Both the position numbers and the translations under genes were made by a program. The notes beneath the pieces were generated by a model that did not search any database, had not been told where the DNA came from, and was given only the letters and a program-made list of their open reading frames with translations. Below, in pieces: positions 35,397-38,670 of a stretch of DNA of 38,670 nucleotides. The first letter of the stretch is position 1; each line of letters begins with the position of its first letter. Source of the DNA: an uncultured bacterium (GTDB taxonomy: Bacteria; Acidobacteriota; Thermoanaerobaculia; Thermoanaerobaculales; Thermoanaerobaculaceae). Where the stretch lies: contig CALEVZ010000007.1 of the NCBI GenBank assembly GCA_937924755.1, positions 1-38,670 on the forward strand. The letters are read 5' to 3'.

Positions 35397-36030
35397 GGGT
35401 CTGAGACAACGGCTCTCCGGAGCGCAGTCGTACCGCCCGGGGCAGGTAGGCGGGGTTATCGGAAAGGAGGATGAGTACCCGGGCGGCGGCGTCCAGCACC
35501 ACCCGTTTGACGGTGCACCCGACCTCCCCTCCCAACTCCTCGCGCACGGCGTAGATGCCTCGGGGTGTCACCCCCCGCAGGGGGGCGCGGTCGACTAGGA
35601 CCGTGGCGCCGGGGGGAATGGTATCGGCCATGGAGTCCTGGGTAAGGCCCAGGCGCACCAACACGGCGTGCCGCGCCTCCACCCCCAGGGTGTGGAGCAG
35701 CGCCCGGGGCAGGGCCTCCACCCGTTCCACGCGGTCGGCCATGAGGGCCGGCGGGCCGGCGGCGATGGTGTCCGCCACCAGGGGGACCGCCGCCAGCTCA
35801 GCGGCGGGAGCGACGGAGGGCGGATCCAGCAGCTCTCCCGCCGTTACCCCCAGGGAGGAGGCCAGCCGCTGCACCGTCGTTACCGTGGGGGTGGACTCCC
35901 CCCGCTCGATCTGGGCCACGAAGTTGCGGGAGAGACCGGCCCTGGCAGCCAGCTCCTGCTGCGCCCACCCCCGCTCTCGCCGCAGCTCCCGCAGCCGGGC
36001 CCCCAGGGTGTGCGGGAAAAGTTGACTCAT
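35347..36030 (-). CDS. XRE-family helix-turn-helix repressor with LexA-like S24 peptidase domain
   Basis: 227 residues. The N-terminal XRE helix-turn-helix (about 8-65, QQELAARAGLSRNFVAQIERGES) is joined to an S24 domain. The serine is S133 (QDSMADTIPPG) and the lysine K175 (TVKRV). An Ala-Gly pair, A91-G92 (TIAAGPP), sits where LexA and CI-type repressors cleave themselves. All elements for RecA-stimulated self-cleavage are therefore present. No prophage genes surround it, which argues for a chromosomal stress regulator. A -10-like TAGATT ends 9 bases before the ATG, and a TTGA-N12-TCAA repeat covers the start codon, consistent with autoregulation. Confidence 0.88.
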   Translation of the reverse strand: MSQLFPHTLGARLRELRRERGWAQQELAARAGLSRNFVAQIERGESTPTVTTVQRLASSLGVTAGELLDPPSVAPAAELAAVPLVADTIAAGPPALMADRVERVEALPRALLHTLGVEARHAVLVRLGLTQDSMADTIPPGATVLVDRAPLRGVTPRGIYAVREELGGEVGCTVKRVVLDAAARVLILLSDNPAYLPRAVRLRSGEPLSQTLIGRVVWWLPPLPPIA

Positions 36031-36041
36031 ATCGTTATCAA
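36022..36041 (-). promoter_or_regulatory. candidate repressor operator, TTGA-N12-TCAA
   Basis: Read on the minus strand, TTGATAAC begins the site and GTCAA ends it; the start codon lies inside. The same arms and spacing occur at 38198-38217 before the RecA-like gene, with 13 of 20 identical bases. Function as an operator is inferred. Confidence 0.4.
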
Positions 36042-36045
36042 TCTA
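36040..36045 (-). promoter_or_regulatory. -10 element for the XRE-S24 repressor
   Basis: TAGATT on the minus strand ends 9 bases before the ATG at 36030 and overlaps the stop codon of the upstream membrane protein gene. No Shine-Dalgarno sequence is seen. Candidate only. Confidence 0.35.
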
Positions 36046-37647
36046 GCGCGAGGAAGAAGGAAAGTCCAGCGATACTGGGTCGCCTGGGGTGGGCCGGTCC
36101 CGCACCCAAATCAGGTCCCGGCGGATATCGAAGGACCGCGGCGACGGGTGGAGCAGCAACACCGGCCGGTACAGCTCGGCCAGGGCGGGCGCCCGGGCCG
36201 CCTCGGCGCGGGCCGCCCGGTATGCCTCCTCGAGGTCCTCGCTCTGGGAAAGCGGGCGGCCCGGGACAACGACGGCGCACCCTTCGGCCACCGCCTCGGG
36301 CAACCCCCACAGGGTGTGCCCCGGGGTGACTCCCCCCTGTCGCTGCACCCGCGTGTTCAGGCCGTACAGGTCAAAGGTTGGCAGTCCGCTGGCGTAGGGA
36401 ACGGCTCCGGCGGGGCCCACCGCCAGACGGGTGCCAGCGGGCAGGTGGTCCTTCAGCCAGGCCCCGAGCGCCTCCCACCAGCGGCACTGCACCCGGTGGG
36501 TGGCCATGGCACGCCAGAGGTCCCCGGGCCGGGCTCTCCCTGGCTCTTCCCAGGGGGCCAGGCGCCAGGCCGCCGTGGCCACCAGCAGCGCTGCCGCGAC
36601 CACCTGCACCCGGGAGGACGACCAGCTCAGGGCCACCGCCAGCAGGACGAGCAGCGGCAGGAGGTAGCGGCTGGCGGGCATCCAGTCGCCCCCCCGCGCC
36701 ACCACCAGGACGGTCCACCCCAGCACGGGCAGGAGGACAGGGAGCGCCTCCCGGTGCCGTCGCCAGATGGCCGGCAGGGCCAGCAGCAGGGGCCACCACT
36801 CCAGCAGTCCCCGCAAAAAGTAGCGGATCCCCGCCTCTGGTCCCGCCGCGGCGGTGACGCCCTTGACCAGGGCGGCGTGGGGAACGGGGCTGCCGTAGTA
36901 GAGCAGGCGTGCGGCGGCCAAGGCGGCGATGACAGTGGCGGCGCCGGCCACGGCAGCGCGGGCCGCCCTGGGCAGTCCCCCCCAGAAGGGGACGGCTAGG
37001 GCAGTGAGAACCAGGCTTTCCGGCCGCACCCCCGCCCCCAGCGCGCCGCCGGCGGCGGCGAGTCCCGGGGTGCGGCGGGCCAGGCCTGCCGCCAGCAGCC
37101 ACAGGGCCATCCCCCAGGCGGCGGTTTCCAGGCCGCTGGCGGCGTAGAGCGCCGGCGTGGCCAGAGCGGCCCAGGCCACAGCCACGGGGGCGGCGGAGCC
37201 GGGGGCAAGACGGGCGGCGGCGGCCCCCGCCAGGAGCACCGCGACGGGGGCCAGGGCCAGGGACAGCAGGCGGCCGGCCACGCCCGGTTCCAGGCGGGCC
37301 AGCCGGCTGACCCCCGCAACGGCGGCGATCCAAACTCCTCCGGAGGCCCCCTCTAGTCGTTCACCGGGGTTGAACACGGGGCCGTGGCCGGCTGCCAGGT
37401 GGGCGGCGTAGCGAAACTGGATGTAGGCGTCGTCCACCAGGCCGTCGCCGGCGAGGGCGAGGGCGATGGCGGCGAGGGCGGCCACTGCCACGGCGTGGGT
37501 CTGCCTGCGGCGGGGGAGGAGGAGGGCCGCCACCAACAGCCCCGAGGCCGTTGCCCACCACGCCCAGTGGGGGACGAGGGGCGGCAGGAGGGTGGCCACG
37601 GGGGCATGACTCTCCACCCAGGCGGGTGGGATCATTACCTGTTCCAT
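36043..37647 (-). CDS. GT-C-type polytopic membrane glycosyltransferase candidate
   Basis: 534 residues. After one N-terminal membrane segment, the motif DDAYIQFRYAAHLAAGHG then FNPGERLEG is the first-loop signature of a GT-C family related to arabinofuranosyl- and mannosyltransferases; the acidic pair is D72-D73. About eleven more membrane segments follow, then a soluble C-terminal region from about residue 380. It is expected to use a polyprenyl-phosphate sugar donor on the outer membrane face. It lies 12 bases upstream of the repressor gene on the same strand. A TAGGGT hexamer 6 bases before the ATG is a weak leaderless promoter candidate. A second ATG lies 15 bases further in. Confidence 0.72.
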   Translation of the reverse strand: MEQVMIPPAWVESHAPVATLLPPLVPHWAWWATASGLLVAALLLPRRRQTHAVAVAALAAIALALAGDGLVDDAYIQFRYAAHLAAGHGPVFNPGERLEGASGGVWIAAVAGVSRLARLEPGVAGRLLSLALAPVAVLLAGAAAARLAPGSAAPVAVAWAALATPALYAASGLETAAWGMALWLLAAGLARRTPGLAAAGGALGAGVRPESLVLTALAVPFWGGLPRAARAAVAGAATVIAALAAARLLYYGSPVPHAALVKGVTAAAGPEAGIRYFLRGLLEWWPLLLALPAIWRRHREALPVLLPVLGWTVLVVARGGDWMPASRYLLPLLVLLAVALSWSSSRVQVVAAALLVATAAWRLAPWEEPGRARPGDLWRAMATHRVQCRWWEALGAWLKDHLPAGTRLAVGPAGAVPYASGLPTFDLYGLNTRVQRQGGVTPGHTLWGLPEAVAEGCAVVVPGRPLSQSEDLEEAYRAARAEAARAPALAELYRPVLLLHPSPRSFDIRRDLIWVRDRPTPGDPVSLDFPSSSR

Positions 37648-37742
37648 CGGCGTACCCTACCACGGTCCCGTTCCTTGTAGTGGCGAGTTTTTCGCGGCGG
37701 CGGGACGGGCTGCAGGGGTGCCGAACGGGTGGGGAGGGTAGG

Positions 37743-38105
37743 TTACTGCCGGAACAGGAGCCCGAGGATGGCCAGCAGGGTGGTGAACTGAATGCCCACC
37801 ACTTACCAGAAGCGGGTCAGGAGCTCCTTGAAACGGCCCTCCCAGCGCTCCTCCAGAGCGTTGAATCGGGCTTCCCTGCGCTCCTCGAGGGTAGTGAGCC
37901 GGGCCTTACACCGTTGATCGAGGGTGGCGAGGCGAGCCTCCCATTTCTGGTCGAGAAACTTGAGCTGATCTTCGACGCGCTCCAGGTGATGGGCGATTTC
38001 CCCCGGCTGCCCGGAGAGGTGCTGGGTAAAGCGCTCCTGACTCTCCTTCCAACCCTCCAGGTAGGCCAGGCGCTGCAGCACCTCCTCCATGGGGATGGCG
38101 GCCAT
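37743..38105 (-). pseudogene. coiled-coil protein with C-terminal membrane anchor interrupted by an in-frame stop
   Basis: Starting at ATG 38105 or 38090 (a longer frame from 38204 is open), the protein is a charged heptad-rich helix (VLQRLAYLEG, VEDQLKFLDQKWEARLATLDQR, LEERREARFNALEERWEG) ending LLTRFW then TAA at 37803-37805. In the same frame, directly after the stop, 19 codons read VVGIQFTTLLAILGLLFRQ followed by TAA at 37743-37745. Many small bacterial coiled-coil proteins end in exactly such a membrane helix. The first TAA thus appears to be a nonsense mutation, a sequencing error or a readthrough site. The soluble product alone (100 residues from 38105) could still be made. Function unknown. 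Confidence 0.6.
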
Positions 38106-38197
38106 GAAGCATGAATGGCACACGGCAAGGATGTGGCAGGAAGCTGTGGACAGGGATGGGGTTGGGCATCCCATCCGGGTGATGGCGAAATGCAGTA

Positions 38198-38217
38198 TTG
38201 ACAACTAAAAATTTCAA
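38198..38217 (+). promoter_or_regulatory. candidate operator, TTGA-N12-TCAA, overlapping the -35
   Basis: The inverted repeat starts at the -35 hexamer (TTGACAAC) and ends TTTCAA. It matches the site over the XRE-S24 repressor start in arm sequence and spacing. A bound repressor would block the promoter. A direct repeat TATTGAC also occurs here at 38196 and 38229, 33 bases apart. Confidence 0.4.
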
Positions 38218-38226
38218 AAATAAAAT
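38198..38226 (+). promoter_or_regulatory. strong sigma-70 promoter of the RecA/ImuA-like gene
   Basis: TTGACA at 38198-38203, a 17-base spacer and TAAAAT at 38221-38226, in a markedly AT-rich island of about 50 bases. A second overlapping promoter is possible (TTCAAA 38213-38218, 17-base spacer, TATGAT 38236-38241). The leader to the GTG at 38275 contains GGGGGAG at 38261-38267. Confidence 0.7.
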
Positions 38227-38274
38227 ATTATTGACTATGATAGTGGTCTCAGTGCTGAAAGGGGGAGACACACC

Positions 38275-38670
38275 GTGGCGGCCGATGCGCTGACGGCCGC
38301 CGCGGGGGTCTCGGGGCAGGAGCTGCTGCACCGCCTGCGGGAGGGCACGGCCCGCTGGGTGCGCCGGGAGCGGGAGCGCCTGCGGGTGGACGCCGGGGCG
38401 CCGGAGCTGAACCGCTGCCTGGCGGGGGGGTGGCCCGCAGGGAAGGTGGGGGAGGTGGTAGGGGCCCCCTCCTCGGGGCGCACCACGGCAGCGGTGGCGG
38501 CGGTGGCGGCGGCCACCCGACGCGGGGAGATGGCGGCGTGGGTGGAGGCGGGAGACGCCTTTGATCCCCCATCGGCGGCCGCCGCCGGGGTGGACCTGCA
38601 GCGGGTGCTGTGGGTGCGGGTGCAGGGGGCGGAGGGGGCGGTGCGGGCCGCCGAGATCGTGCTGGAGGCG
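38275..38670 (+). CDS. RecA-fold protein, ImuA-like (partial, runs off the window)
   Basis: The first 132 residues are present, from GTG 38275 with GGGGGAG eight bases upstream; no stop before the window end. The segment LAGGWPAGKVGEVVGAPSSGRTT (two parts: residues 49-60 and 61-71) is the RecA-like core start. At residues 63-70 the P-loop reads GAPSSGRT, so the Walker lysine is arginine (R69). Further family motifs are ATRRGEMAAWVEAGDAFDP and AGVDLQRVLWVRV. This pattern fits RecA paralogues of the ImuA group, which work with ImuB and DnaE2 in SOS mutagenesis. Those partners would lie beyond the window. The strong AT-rich promoter and candidate operator suit a damage-inducible gene. Confidence 0.75.
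   Translation, partial: MAADALTAAAGVSGQELLHRLREGTARWVRRERERLRVDAGAPELNRCLAGGWPAGKVGEVVGAPSSGRTTAAVAAVAAATRRGEMAAWVEAGDAFDPPSAAAAGVDLQRVLWVRVQGAEGAVRAAEIVLEA

Noticed and set aside
38196-38250. E. coli-type LexA box (CTGT-N8-ACAG) before the RecA-like gene
   Set aside because: No such sequence is present; only the TTGA-N12-TCAA repeat and the TATTGAC direct repeat are seen.
1-38670. CRISPR arrays, insertion sequences, tRNA or rRNA genes
   Set aside because: No regularly spaced repeats, transposase-like proteins, terminal inverted repeats or cloverleaf-like segments were recognised by eye.

Overview
The window is a GC-rich, densely packed bacterial chromosome segment with 27 protein-coding genes. 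No rRNA, tRNA, insertion sequence, prophage or CRISPR array is visible. The gene mix is sucC-sucD-ndk, NfnAB-type transhydrogenase, an 11-heme c/b cytochrome, an adenosine-specific kinase common in thermophiles, Lon, HD-GYP and an ImuA-like RecA paralogue. This fits a thermophilic or anaerobic member of Acidobacteriota (Thermoanaerobaculum-like), but that assignment is an inference from gene content and is only moderately supported.

Layout. 295-3221: a divergent pair, an FAD amine-oxidase-fold enzyme (-) and a polytopic GT-C-like membrane protein (+). 3214-5277: a UvrD/PcrA helicase (-). 5347-8465: a promoter followed by nfnA-nfnB and a B3/B4-domain gene (+). 8508-9268: a small-protein plus nucleotidyltransferase pair (-). 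9444-12064: promoter, leader hairpin and sucC-sucD-ndk (+). 12225-14291: the 11-heme cytochrome fused to a b-type membrane domain. 14592-22628: Lon, a DUF3187-like envelope protein, a HerA/DUF853-like ATPase and a GAF-HD-GYP protein (+). 22648-26018 (-): a secreted protein that looks like a degenerate metallopeptidase, an adenosine-specific kinase and a LysE exporter.

26064-35396 (+) is the most distinctive block. Five genes all overlap by 4-8 bases: a DUF2298 (Chlor_Arch_YYY) membrane protein, a 1222-residue fusion of a GT39-like region to a second YYY domain, an Agl23/TIGR03663 protein, a DPM1-like GT2 and a GT4. Together they look like a polyprenyl-phosphate-sugar glycosylation module resembling those of archaea and Chloroflexi, with unknown product. 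Another GT-C-like protein (36043-37647) lies close by, and the 1701-3221 protein is a further one.

35347-38670: a LexA-like XRE-S24 repressor (-), the GT-C protein (-), a coiled-coil gene whose membrane anchor is cut off by an in-frame stop (-), and a GTG-started RecA/ImuA-like gene (+) that runs off the window end. The repressor start region and the RecA-like promoter share a TTGA-N12-TCAA inverted repeat with identical spacing, suggesting a local SOS-like circuit. Many transcription units start with a -10-like hexamer 6-10 bases before the start codon and no Shine-Dalgarno sequence, which points to frequent leaderless mRNAs.
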